Assembly (NCBI GenBank): GCA_964461995.1
Contig: CAYWXL010000019.1
Span: 6,200-70,199, forward strand
Reading direction: 5' to 3'
DNA length: 64,000 nucleotides
Source: JALSRK01 sp964461995
GTDB taxonomy: Bacteria; Acidobacteriota; Terriglobia; Bryobacterales; Bryobacteraceae
The position numbers were made by a program, and so were the translations under genes. This document shows, one piece after another, positions 35,657-43,806 of this stretch. Under the pieces are notes generated by a model. It did not search any database, was not told the origin of the DNA, and saw only the letters and a program-made list of their open reading frames with translations. Position 1 is the first letter of the stretch. Each line of letters begins with the position of its first letter.

Positions 35657-36457
35657 ATGGCGGCCCGTCACGACATATTGGACTATCACGAGTCGTTGCG
35701 GAAGCCGCTGTTGGCTTCGATCGCGTTCCACGCGGCCGTCTTCGCGACACTGGCCGTCTACGCCCTGTTGCCGCTCAGCCAGGTGGCGCAATGGGGCGAC
35801 CCGAACGCGATGGGAGGCGGAGCCGTCTCCATCACGCCGGTGAGCAAGATCCCGCTGCCGGCACGAGCGGGCCGGGTGAATCCCGTGGCCAACGATACCG
35901 AATCGCGGGTGCCGGCGCCGCCGCCGCAAGTGAAACCCCAGCCCCGGAAAGCGGAACCCGAGGATGAAATGGCGGACGCCGTCGTCCTGAAAGGGCGGCA
36001 AGCGGCGAAACAGAGGGCTGCCCGGCGCCGGCGGGCGAATCCATCGCGAGCCTCGGTACCGCGGGAGAACCAGCTCTACAGCTCGAGCGGCGCGGCGGCG
36101 ACCACCCCGATGTTCGGCCGGACGGGCGGAGGAGCCGGCGTGGGATTGGGGCAAGGCAATCCCTTCGGCCGGCGTTTCGGAGCCTACGCCGCCATCCTGC
36201 GGCAGCGGGTGGCGCAGGCCTGGGACACGAGCCGCGTGGATCCGCGGGTGCAGACGGCGCCGATGGTTATCGTCACTTTCGAGATCCTGCGCGACGGCAG
36301 CGTGCGGAACCTGCGGTTCCTGCAACGCAGCGGCATTCCCACCCTGGACTATTCGTGCCAGCGGGCGATTCTGGACGCGGCTCCGTTCCCGCCCTTGCCT
36401 CGAGGGTTCGAGCGGGACGTGGCGAGAATCGAATTCTGGTTCCAACTACAACGATGA
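35657..36457 (+). CDS. tolA: TolA-like/TonB C-terminal-domain protein
   Basis: Spans the periplasm between the TolQR motor and Pal/TolB. The 266-residue protein has an N-terminal anchor (LLASIAFHAAVFATLAVYALL), a Pro/Lys/Gln/Arg-rich linker (about 75-165) and a C-terminal TonB-like domain (about 175-266; YAAILRQRVAQAWDTSRVDP, VIVTFEILRDGSVRNLRFLQ). The linker is shorter than in Escherichia coli TolA. It overlaps tolB by four bases, so the order supports TolA rather than TonB. Confidence 0.85.
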   Translation: MAARHDILDYHESLRKPLLASIAFHAAVFATLAVYALLPLSQVAQWGDPNAMGGGAVSITPVSKIPLPARAGRVNPVANDTESRVPAPPPQVKPQPRKAEPEDEMADAVVLKGRQAAKQRAARRRRANPSRASVPRENQLYSSSGAAATTPMFGRTGGGAGVGLGQGNPFGRRFGAYAAILRQRVAQAWDTSRVDPRVQTAPMVIVTFEILRDGSVRNLRFLQRSGIPTLDYSCQRAILDAAPFPPLPRGFERDVARIEFWFQLQR

Positions 36458-37806
36458 AAAAACGAATTGCACTACTGTTGGCGGCGGCCGCCGCGGCGGC
36501 ATGGTTGATTCCCGCCCAGCAAAGCGACGTCATCATCCGGCTGACGCAGGGCGAACGGGCGGCGATTGCGGTTCCGGATCTGAGAGGCGCCGGGGCAGCG
36601 GCGGAGTTGATGGACACGGTGAACGAAACGCTTTTCGAAGAGCTCCAAAGCTCCGGCCTGTTTCGCATGGCGCCGAAGAGCATGTACCCCCTGCACGTGC
36701 CCCAGCGGCCGCAGGACTTCGACGAGCGGCGTCCAGAGAACCGGAAGGGGTTGTGGCTGTCGGACTGGGCCGAACCCCCAGTAAATGCGAACTTCCTGAC
36801 CATCGGCTACGCCGCCGAACAAGGCGGGCGGCTGGTGCTGTTCGGCTGGCTGTTCAACGTGGACCAGCCGGCGCTGGACAGTGCGCAAGTCTTCGGCAAG
36901 CTGTACTTCGGGGATCTGAACAAGGACGGCGCCCGCAAGGTGGCCCGCGAGTTCGCCGCTGACATCCTGGGGCAGTTCGGTTACAAGAGCCTGCTGGGTT
37001 CGAAGATCTACTTCGTTTCGGATCGCACCGGGGCGAAAGAGATCTGGGTGATGGACTATGACGGCTCAAACCAGCGCCAGATCACGCATTACGGATCGAC
37101 CTCGACGTTCCCGGCCGTCTCGCCCGACGGGACGAAGTTGATCTTTACAACGTTCGTCGAAGGCCTGCCAATGCTCTACATGCACTCCCTCGAGACCGGC
37201 CGGCGCCTGCCGTTCTACAACCAGAAGGCGTCGATGAACGCGACGGCGGAGTTCACCCCGGACGGCAAGAAGATCATTTTCTCTTCCACGGCGGCGGGCC
37301 GCTATCCGCAGCTCTACATTTGCAATCTGGACGGCACGGGCCTGCAGCGGATCACCTATTCCCGGTCGATCGACGTGGAGCCGACGGTGAATCCAAAGAA
37401 TCCGAACGAGATCGTGTTCGTTTCCGGGCGCAGCGGGATGCCGCAGATCTACAAGATGAACATCAACGGGACGAACGTCGTCCGGCTCACCACCGGTGAG
37501 GGGGAAGCGGTGAACCCAAGTTGGCACCCGGACGGGCAGCACATTGCATTTGCGTGGACAAGGGGTTATGATCCCGGTAATTACAATGTTTTCATAATGG
37601 ACGTTGCGACGCGAGAGTACGTGCAGTTGACACACGGCGCCGGGAGGAACGAGAATCCAACCTGGGCGCCGGACGGGCGTCATATCGTCTTCTCGTCGAA
37701 CCGCAGCGGATCGACACAGATTTGGACGATGCTGGGCGATGGAACCCAGTTGCGGCAACTCACCACCCAGGGCAATAATGAAAAGCCTGTGTGGAGCAGT
37801 CAGTAG
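36454..37806 (+). CDS. tolB: Tol-Pal system protein TolB
   Basis: Periplasmic beta-propeller protein that binds Pal. The 450-residue protein has signal peptide (KKRIALLLAAAAAAAWLIPA), N-terminal alpha/beta domain (AIAVPDLRGAGAAAELMDTV) and a six-bladed propeller with the typical FPAVSPDGTKLIFTTFV, AEFTPDGKKIIFSS, NPSWHPDGQHIAF and NPTWAPDGRHIVF. The ATG at 36454 overlaps the tolA stop (ATGA), and is far better than an upstream start at 36355. Confidence 0.95.
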   Translation: MKKRIALLLAAAAAAAWLIPAQQSDVIIRLTQGERAAIAVPDLRGAGAAAELMDTVNETLFEELQSSGLFRMAPKSMYPLHVPQRPQDFDERRPENRKGLWLSDWAEPPVNANFLTIGYAAEQGGRLVLFGWLFNVDQPALDSAQVFGKLYFGDLNKDGARKVAREFAADILGQFGYKSLLGSKIYFVSDRTGAKEIWVMDYDGSNQRQITHYGSTSTFPAVSPDGTKLIFTTFVEGLPMLYMHSLETGRRLPFYNQKASMNATAEFTPDGKKIIFSSTAAGRYPQLYICNLDGTGLQRITYSRSIDVEPTVNPKNPNEIVFVSGRSGMPQIYKMNINGTNVVRLTTGEGEAVNPSWHPDGQHIAFAWTRGYDPGNYNVFIMDVATREYVQLTHGAGRNENPTWAPDGRHIVFSSNRSGSTQIWTMLGDGTQLRQLTTQGNNEKPVWSSQ

Positions 37807-37846
37807 CACAATCGATCGACCAAGATTCCAGGAGGCAAGGTTCAGG

Positions 37847-38659
37847 ATGAACAAACGGAACGTCAGTGCCATCTTGTTGGCATTCTCTTTGTTTCTCATC
37901 GCGGCGGGATGTAAGAAGAAGGCTCCACCACCGCCGCCGCCACCGCCACCGCCGAAGCCGAAGCCGGCTCCTCCCAAACCGGTGATCGCGACGTTCGTCG
38001 CGGAGCCGTCGAGCATCCAGCGGGGCCAGTCTTCAACACTGCGCTGGAGCGTGCAGAACGCGACGGACATTTCCATCAATCAGGGGATCGGCAGTGTCCA
38101 GGCGAGCGGGAGCCGCCGTGTGTTCCCGAGCAGCACGACTACGTACACGCTGACGGCTAAAGGACCCGGCGGGACGGCGACCGCACAGGCGACCGTGAAC
38201 GTCACGCAGCCACCGCCTCCGCCGCCTCCTCCGCCGAAGCCGCCGAAGAAATCGCTGAGCCAGCGGCTGGCGGAAGAAGTGCAGGATGCGTATTTCGACT
38301 TCGACAAATACGACATCCGCTCGGCGCCGGCAAATCCGGTCTGCGACACGGCTGAGTGCCGGCAGGACGCCCGCGCCGCACTTACCCGGGACGCCGAGGC
38401 GTTGAAGGCTATCCTCAACGACTTCCCGAACGCGGTGATCACGATCGAAGGGCACTGCGACGAGCGGGGATCGGCCGAATACAACCTCGGCTTGGGCGAC
38501 CGGCGCGCCACGTCCGCCAAGGAGTTCCTCGTCAGCCTCGGTGTGCCGGAGAGCCGCTTGCGCACCGTCAGCTACGGCAAGGAGCGGCCCGTTTGCACCG
38601 AATCGAACGAAGAGTGCTGGCAACGGAACCGCCGCGTGCATTTCTCCGCCGGGCAGTAA
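37847..38659 (+). CDS. pal: Peptidoglycan-associated lipoprotein Pal with an extra Ig-like domain
   Basis: Outer-membrane lipoprotein tying the envelope to peptidoglycan. The 270-residue protein has a lipobox in FLIAAGC, a polyproline run, an Ig-like beta-sandwich (about 47-120; ATFVAEPSSIQRGQSSTLRW), a second polyproline run, then the OmpA domain (about 150-268; AYFDFDKYDIR, ITIEGHCDERGSAEYNLGLG, DRRATSAKEFLVSLGV). The Ig module is not part of standard Pal. The OmpA domain has two Cys pairs (CDTAEC and CTESNEEC), possibly disulfides. The ATG follows AGGAGGCAAGG. Confidence 0.93.
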   Translation: MNKRNVSAILLAFSLFLIAAGCKKKAPPPPPPPPPPKPKPAPPKPVIATFVAEPSSIQRGQSSTLRWSVQNATDISINQGIGSVQASGSRRVFPSSTTTYTLTAKGPGGTATAQATVNVTQPPPPPPPPPKPPKKSLSQRLAEEVQDAYFDFDKYDIRSAPANPVCDTAECRQDARAALTRDAEALKAILNDFPNAVITIEGHCDERGSAEYNLGLGDRRATSAKEFLVSLGVPESRLRTVSYGKERPVCTESNEECWQRNRRVHFSAGQ

Positions 38660-38676
38660 TCGGCCGGGAAACCATT

Positions 38677-38725
38677 CACCGGGAGGGCCGTCTCACTCGA
38701 TAGGGTGAGACGGTAACTCCCGGTG
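38677..38725 (+). promoter_or_regulatory. Long hairpin between pal and cpoB
   Basis: CACCGGGAG and CCGTCTCAC on the left (38677-38696) pair with GTGAGACGG and CTCCCGGTG on the right (38705-38725), giving two 9-bp perfect stems separated by a small internal loop and an 8-base apical loop. No T-run follows, so simple termination is unlikely; it may set mRNA stability or translation of cpoB, whose ATG is 21 bases on. Confidence 0.7.
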
Positions 38726-38746
38726 TATCATTTTGGAGCTGGAACG

Positions 38747-39574
38747 ATGCGTATTGGTCGGCTGTGTTTGATCGTGCTAGTGGCGTCCGCCGCTGCGTGG
38801 GGACAGAAGAAGCAGATCCAAGAGCTGCAGCGCGACATGGCTCTGCTGCAGGATGAAGTCCGCACGATGAACGAGCGGCTGACGAACCTCACAGTGATGG
38901 TGGAGCAATTGCTCGACCGGGTGAGCAGCACGAACACGGCCGTCACAGTACTGGAGTCCAGCATCAAGGATAGCCTCAAGAAACAAGAACAGGCGGTGGC
39001 GGCGCCGATTGCGACGCTCGGCGCCAAGGTCGATCAGATGGCCAACGAGTTCCGGTACGTGCGGGAGTCGATCGCCGACCTGAATTCGCGCATCGGGAAG
39101 ATGCAAGCGCAGATGGACGACCTGAAGACGACGGTGCAGATCCTCTCCGCGCCGCCGGCGCCGCCCGGGGCCGCTGCGGGGAGCGCGCCACCAGCAGGGT
39201 CCGCCGAAGAACTTTTCAACAACGCCCGCCGCGACCAGTCCGGCGGCAAGCTCGATCTAGCCTTGATGGAGTTCCAGGAATTCCTGAAGCTCTACCCGAA
39301 TTCCGACCTTGCCCCCGCCGCGCAGTTCAGCATCGGGGAGATCTATTTCGCCAAGGGCGATTACGAGGCCGCCGCCAAGGCGTTCGATCTGGTCCTCGAG
39401 CGGTATCCCGAGAACGACAAGACGCCGGACGCGACCTTCATGAAGGCCAAAAGCCTCGCCGAAGCGGGGCAGAAGCGCCGGGCGGCAGTGGAGTTCCGGG
39501 GGATCGTCAAGAAGTACGGGGACTTGCCGATCGCCGACCGGGCACGGGAAGAGCTGGCCAAGCTTGGCTATTAG
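38747..39574 (+). CDS. cpoB: Tol-Pal accessory protein CpoB (YbgF)
   Basis: Links the Tol system to peptidoglycan synthesis. The 275-residue protein has a signal peptide (RLCLIVLVASAAAWG), an N-terminal coiled coil (about 22-135; QIQELQRDMALLQDEVRTMN), a short Pro/Ala/Gly linker and three TPRs (LFNNARRDQSGGKLDLALME; AAQFSIGEIYFAKGDYEAAA; ATFMKAKSLAEAGQKRRAAV). The start at 38747 follows GGAGCTGGAACG. It closes the Tol cluster. Confidence 0.92.
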   Translation: MRIGRLCLIVLVASAAAWGQKKQIQELQRDMALLQDEVRTMNERLTNLTVMVEQLLDRVSSTNTAVTVLESSIKDSLKKQEQAVAAPIATLGAKVDQMANEFRYVRESIADLNSRIGKMQAQMDDLKTTVQILSAPPAPPGAAAGSAPPAGSAEELFNNARRDQSGGKLDLALMEFQEFLKLYPNSDLAPAAQFSIGEIYFAKGDYEAAAKAFDLVLERYPENDKTPDATFMKAKSLAEAGQKRRAAVEFRGIVKKYGDLPIADRAREELAKLGY

Positions 39575-39649
39575 CGGCGAAGCACACATTAGCTGGGAAC
39601 GTTATTCTCTTCCGCTGCATCCTTGCAGAAGGTGTGGAGAAATGAAGCT

Positions 39650-40372
39650 ATGGGAACGGCGTCCCCGGACTCGCCTGCGGCGAGCCACGAACAGTTCGCC
39701 ACGACGATCGATCACATATTGTTGCAGCCGGAGATCGGCGACGAGGAGGTGATCGCCGGCTGCCGTCTGGCGGCCCGGTACGGAGTAGCGAGCGTCATCG
39801 TGCGGCCTTCGGACGTGGAGCTGGCGCTCGGAGTCCTCGGCTCAACCGGCGTCCGCGTCGGCAGCGTGGCCGGGTTTCCTCACGGATGGGAGACCACACC
39901 CGCGAAACTTTACCAGGTGCGCGACCTGTTGCGCCGGGGCGCCCAGGAGATCGAAGTGGTGGTGAACGTTGGAAAACTCCGGTCGCGCCAGTTCCAATAC
40001 GTCGAAATGGAGTTGCTTCAACTAGCCGAGGCCTGCCACGAACGCAACGCCGTGCTAAAAGCCGTGGTTGACACGGCGCACCTGGGAAAAGATCTCCAGA
40101 TCATCGCGTGCAAGTTGGCCAAACGGACCCGCGTGGACTTCGTTGCGGTATGCCGGGGAACCGCCGCGCCCGGTCCAGAAATCCTGCGGCTGGCCGCGGC
40201 CCAATGCCTTCCTCGAGCCCAACTCAAGGCTGGCGGCGACTTGGAGACGCTAGAGCAGGTCCTCGAGGCCCAAGCAATCGGCTGCACACGGATCGGAACT
40301 ACGAGAACTTCGGAAATCCTCGAGTCATGGAAACACCGCATGAAAGAATCTCAAAAAGGGTCTACGCCGTGA
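39650..40372 (+). CDS. DeoC-like protein lacking the Schiff-base lysine
   Basis: A 240-residue protein clearly in the deoxyribose-phosphate aldolase family: TIDHILLQPEIGDEEV, GVASVIVRPSDVELAL, VRVGSVAGFPHGWETT, GAQEIEVVVNVGKLRS and QLKAGGDLETLEQVL. The core motif expected as DFVKTSTGF reads DFVAVCRGTA: the Schiff-base Lys is Ala166. The catalytic Asp of the EVD-type motif is Glu102, while the second Lys (Lys193) is kept. It is probably not a normal aldolase; another reaction or a pseudo-enzyme is possible. It lies between the Tol cluster and aroDE. ATG at 39650 preferred over TTG at 39623. Confidence 0.8.
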   Translation: MGTASPDSPAASHEQFATTIDHILLQPEIGDEEVIAGCRLAARYGVASVIVRPSDVELALGVLGSTGVRVGSVAGFPHGWETTPAKLYQVRDLLRRGAQEIEVVVNVGKLRSRQFQYVEMELLQLAEACHERNAVLKAVVDTAHLGKDLQIIACKLAKRTRVDFVAVCRGTAAPGPEILRLAAAQCLPRAQLKAGGDLETLEQVLEAQAIGCTRIGTTRTSEILESWKHRMKESQKGSTP

Positions 40373-40415
40373 TCCTGAACTCAACAGCGTGCTATTCTAA
40401 TTCCTCGCCCGACTG

Positions 40416-41924
40416 ATGCCAAGCCGCCTCAACTACCCGCGCACTTGTGTCTCACTGGGACTTTCCACCCCGGAGCAGTTGCTCGCCTGCGCCCGGGACG
40501 AGGCAGAGTCGGGAAGCACGTTCTTCGAGTTCCGCCTCGACTTTCTGAAACAACCCGAAAGCGGTCTCGGCGCCATTACAGACTTCCTGAAGGAATGCCC
40601 GGAGTGCTTGGCACTGGCCACCTGCCGGCGGGAAGCCAGCCACGGCGGTTTCCGTGGGGACGTGGAAAGCCAGTTACGTTTGCTGGCGGCAGCGCTCGAA
40701 GCTGGCGCATCGGCGGTGGATGTGGAGGTGGAAAGCACCGGCGGCGGGGCCGCGCGGCGGTTGGACGAGATTCGTAAGCGGGGGGACCTGATCGTTTCCT
40801 ATCACCACTTCGAAGCCACGCCCGCGATGGAGGTGGTTTTCCGCCGGTTGACCCGTGTCCCAGCGAAGGCCTACAAGATCGCGGTGACCGCGCGGAAGCC
40901 CTCCGATATCCAGCGGCTGCTGGATCTGGCCCGGAACCACCGGCGCACGCCGCTCATTTTGCTGTCGATGGGCGAGATCGGCTTTCCGACGCGAGTCGTG
41001 TCTCCGATCTTTGGAAGCCTCTTCACTTTCGCAGCGCCCTCGTCGGGGAAAGCGACAGCGCCCGGACAGGTCAGCGCGCGCACGCTTCGGCAGCTCTACC
41101 ACGTGGATTCTTTGTCGCGCACGACGAAGATCTACGGGGTGATCGCCGATCCGGTGGGACACTCTATCTCCCCGGCCGTGCACAACCGGGCATTCCACGC
41201 CCTGCGAGTGGATGCCGTCTACGTGCCGTTTCTGGTGCCGGCGACACAGCTCCGGGACTTCTTCGTGCTGGCGGAGCGGCTGCCGGTGAAGGGTTTCAGC
41301 GTCACGATCCCGCACAAGCAGAAGGTATTGCGCTACCTCGACCACGTGGACCCGCTGGCGCGCCGGATCGGGGCGGTGAATACCGTTTGGCGCAAGGCCG
41401 GCAAATGGAAAGGGACGAACACGGATGCCGCGGCGGTGACAGCCCCGCTGGAAAAGCGACTGCGGCTTCCGGGAGCGACAGTGCTGGTCGCGGGCACGGG
41501 AGGAGCGGCTCGGGCGGCGGCATTTGCTCTGGCGGATCGGGGGGCGCGAGTCTGGATCACCGGCCGGAACCTGGACCGCGCGAAAAAGCTGGCCAGCCGG
41601 TGCGGGGCCACGCCTCTGCCCGCCGAGGAAGCAGCCGCCGGCCGTTTCGATGCAGTGGTCCACGCCACTCCTTTGGGCATGCACCCCGCAACCGAGGCGT
41701 GCTTCTTCGACGGCCGGATACCAGCGGACATCGTTTTCGACATGGTGTACAACCCTCCGGAAACGGTGCTGTTGAAGCGGGCGCGGGAACAGGGGAAAAC
41801 GGTAATCGGCGGCCTGGAGATGTTCATCGAGCAGGCGGTGAGGCAGTTCGAGATCTGGACGGGTTGCGAGGCCCCGGCGGGGGTGATGGAACGAGCCGCC
41901 CGAGAGGCCCTCGGCGGCGGGTGA
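40416..41924 (+). CDS. aroDE: Bifunctional 3-dehydroquinate dehydratase/shikimate dehydrogenase
   Basis: Steps 3 and 4 of the shikimate pathway in one protein of 502 residues. The N-terminal type I dehydratase (about 8-220) has TFFEFRLDFLK, the catalytic His in IVSYHHFEATP and the Schiff-base Lys in AKAYKIAVTA. The C-terminal dehydrogenase (about 235-500) has YGVIADPVGHSISPAVHNRA, GFSVTIPHKQKVL (catalytic Lys), the NADP fold in VLVAGTGGAARAAAFALA, and GLEMFIEQAVRQFEIWTG. The fusion is found in plants, Chlamydiae and some Acidobacteriota. Confidence 0.94.
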   Translation: MPSRLNYPRTCVSLGLSTPEQLLACARDEAESGSTFFEFRLDFLKQPESGLGAITDFLKECPECLALATCRREASHGGFRGDVESQLRLLAAALEAGASAVDVEVESTGGGAARRLDEIRKRGDLIVSYHHFEATPAMEVVFRRLTRVPAKAYKIAVTARKPSDIQRLLDLARNHRRTPLILLSMGEIGFPTRVVSPIFGSLFTFAAPSSGKATAPGQVSARTLRQLYHVDSLSRTTKIYGVIADPVGHSISPAVHNRAFHALRVDAVYVPFLVPATQLRDFFVLAERLPVKGFSVTIPHKQKVLRYLDHVDPLARRIGAVNTVWRKAGKWKGTNTDAAAVTAPLEKRLRLPGATVLVAGTGGAARAAAFALADRGARVWITGRNLDRAKKLASRCGATPLPAEEAAAGRFDAVVHATPLGMHPATEACFFDGRIPADIVFDMVYNPPETVLLKRAREQGKTVIGGLEMFIEQAVRQFEIWTGCEAPAGVMERAAREALGGG

Positions 41925-41949
41925 ATGCCGGGGGCCGGCCGTTTCTATA

Positions 41950-42162
41950 ATGGGAACACTCATGGCTGAGAAATGGACGCGCCGCCAAGCCGCCCGGGTG
42001 TTGCTCGCCGCCACGGCTGTTCCGGCCGCACGGAGCCAGCAGGCCGCCACACAACAAGAAGCGCTCGCCGAAGCCAAAAGAGAACTGGAAAAGACGCGGC
42101 AGGAGTTGCATGAGTTCGATCTTCCGGCGGATACGGCGCCGGCATTCGTTTTTCGTCCTTAG
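41950..42162 (+). CDS. Small Tat-leader protein directly upstream of the amidase
   Basis: A 70-residue protein (or 66 from the ATG at 41962). It has a twin-arginine signal (WTRRQAARVLLAATAVPAARS), a short Gln/Lys/Glu helix (EALAEAKRELEKTRQELHEF) and ends in DLPADTAPAFVFRP. It is in the same frame as the amidase, separated by one TAG (42160-42162) and five codons before the amidase GTG. It is either an independent partner or the N-terminal leader split off by a stop codon. The reading ends abruptly, and the amidase itself lacks a signal peptide. Confidence 0.65.
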   Translation: MGTLMAEKWTRRQAARVLLAATAVPAARSQQAATQQEALAEAKRELEKTRQELHEFDLPADTAPAFVFRP

Positions 42163-42177
42163 GCGGGAGCACGACGC

Positions 42178-43626
42178 GTGGGCAAGAACATCACCGAGGA
42201 CATCTTCTTCGCCACCGCGACCGAGATCTCGGCTCGGCTCAAAGCCAAGGAGTTCTCCTGCAAGGAGCTGACGAAGGCGTTTTTGAAACGTCTGGAGACT
42301 CTCGGCCCGGAGTACAACGCCCTCGCCACGTCCTTGCGCAAACGGGCTCTCAAAAAAGCCGGCGACGTGGACGAGGACCTGAAGATCGGCCGTGACCGCG
42401 GCCCGCTGCAGGGCGTTCCTTACGGCGCCAAGGACCTGCTAGACATCAAGGGCTATCCAACGACCTGGGGCGCCAAGCCGTGCGCCGGGCGCATCGCCGA
42501 AGACACCGCTACGGTGATCCGAAAGCTGGACTCGGCGGGCGCCGTTTGCATTGGCAAACTGGCAATGGTGGAGCTGGCAGGCGGGGGCGGCTACAGCTCG
42601 CCGGCGGCGTCGCTGCATGGACCCGGACTCAACCCCTGGGACAAGACCCGGTGGGCAGGGGGCTCTTCCAGCGGCTCCGGGGCGGCGGTCGCAGCGGGAC
42701 TGGTTCCGTTCGCTCTCGGCTCAGAGACGTCCGGATCGATCTTGACGCCCAGTGCATATTGCGGAGTCACCGGGCTGCGGCCGACCTACGGTTACGTGAG
42801 CCGCTACGGGGCGATGACGCTCTCGTGGACGATGGATAAGATCGGCCCGATGGCGCGCTCGGCGGAAGACTGCGGCTACATCTTGCAAAAGATATCCGGC
42901 GGAGACTATGAAGATCCACTGTCGGCCGGGAAGACCTTCTACTACCAGCCGCGGTTTGCCCGGGATTTCAAAACTCTGACTCTAGGGTTCGCCCCATCGG
43001 ACTTCGAAGAATCGGCCGAGGAATCCGCACGTCCCGCCCTGCGTGAGGCCCTCGAGGTGTTGATGAAGATGGGCTTCCAGGTGAAGGAGGTCGAACTCCC
43101 CGACTTCCCTTATGGCGCCGTCACAGGAACGGTGATCGACGCCGAGGGATCGGCTTCGTTCGAGGAGCTGATCACCAGCGGGCGGGTGGACGAACTGGCC
43201 GATCCGAAGCAGATAGCGGGATTGAAGACTGGCCTGGAGATCCGGGCGGCTGACTATCTCCGAGCGATGCGGATCCGCCGCTTGATCCAGCGGGCGTTGC
43301 GCGAACTGTTTGTTGACGTCAGTTTCCTCGTTACGCCGACGCGGATGGGACCGGCCCCGAGCGCGTTCGACCCGTTCGACAAGGGCGGGAAAGAGGAACG
43401 CGAACCGGCCTCGCGGGGACTCCGGGCCTTGATTCCGGCGGGGAACCTGGCTGGCCTCCCGGCGCTATCCCTGCCGTGCGGATTTGCCGGCCATCTCCCC
43501 GTGGCCATTTGCCTCGTGGCGCGCCCCTTCTGGGAGAACACGCTGCTCGCGATCGGAAACGCGTTCCAGCGAGAGACTGATTGGCATCGGCGACGGCCGC
43601 CGGTCAGCGGCGCGGGGAGTTCGTGA
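42178..43626 (+). CDS. Amidase signature-family enzyme
   Basis: A 482-residue hydrolase with the Ser-cisSer-Lys triad: Lys in LQGVPYGAKDLLDIKG, cis-Ser in WAGGSSSGSGAAVAAGLVPF and nucleophile Ser in GSETSGSILTPSAYCG. It is related to GatA, but no gatB/gatC is nearby, so it is an amide hydrolase of unknown substrate. The start is GTG at 42178 with GGAG about 8 bases upstream; the preceding in-frame small ORF carries a Tat signal, so export of a joined form is possible. A strong terminator lies about 120 bases after its stop. Confidence 0.88.
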   Translation: MGKNITEDIFFATATEISARLKAKEFSCKELTKAFLKRLETLGPEYNALATSLRKRALKKAGDVDEDLKIGRDRGPLQGVPYGAKDLLDIKGYPTTWGAKPCAGRIAEDTATVIRKLDSAGAVCIGKLAMVELAGGGGYSSPAASLHGPGLNPWDKTRWAGGSSSGSGAAVAAGLVPFALGSETSGSILTPSAYCGVTGLRPTYGYVSRYGAMTLSWTMDKIGPMARSAEDCGYILQKISGGDYEDPLSAGKTFYYQPRFARDFKTLTLGFAPSDFEESAEESARPALREALEVLMKMGFQVKEVELPDFPYGAVTGTVIDAEGSASFEELITSGRVDELADPKQIAGLKTGLEIRAADYLRAMRIRRLIQRALRELFVDVSFLVTPTRMGPAPSAFDPFDKGGKEEREPASRGLRALIPAGNLAGLPALSLPCGFAGHLPVAICLVARPFWENTLLAIGNAFQRETDWHRRRPPVSGAGSS

Positions 43627-43749
43627 GCTGCGAGCCAATCACAGCCAGAGCTCTCCGGGGCGGCGGCCCCGCAAAAGACCACTACACCTGAAATTGTTGT
43701 AACTTCTTGGCCGGACGATACGCCTAAAAGTGCAGATCCCCCGATTCGC

Positions 43750-43802
43750 AAGAGCGGGCGAAAGCCTCCCCCGCGAACCGAGGCAGCGCCCGCTCTTTTT
43801 TG
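43750..43802 (+). terminator. Strong rho-independent terminator
   Basis: AAGAGCGGGCG (43750-43760) pairs perfectly with CGCCCGCTCTT (43787-43797), enclosing a second small stem (GCCTC/GAGGC), and continues into a run of T ending at 43801. It ends transcripts from the amidase side before the convergent cysK gene. Confidence 0.85.
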
Positions 43803-43806
43803 TCTT

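Noticed and set aside
37925..38260. Proline-codon runs in pal as a microsatellite
   Set aside because: They encode two in-frame proline-rich spacers of the Pal lipoprotein, with mixed codons; better explained as protein linker.
42178..43626. Amidase as GatA of the Glu-tRNA amidotransferase
   Set aside because: No gatB or gatC nearby, and a Tat-leader ORF precedes it, which does not fit a cytoplasmic tRNA enzyme.
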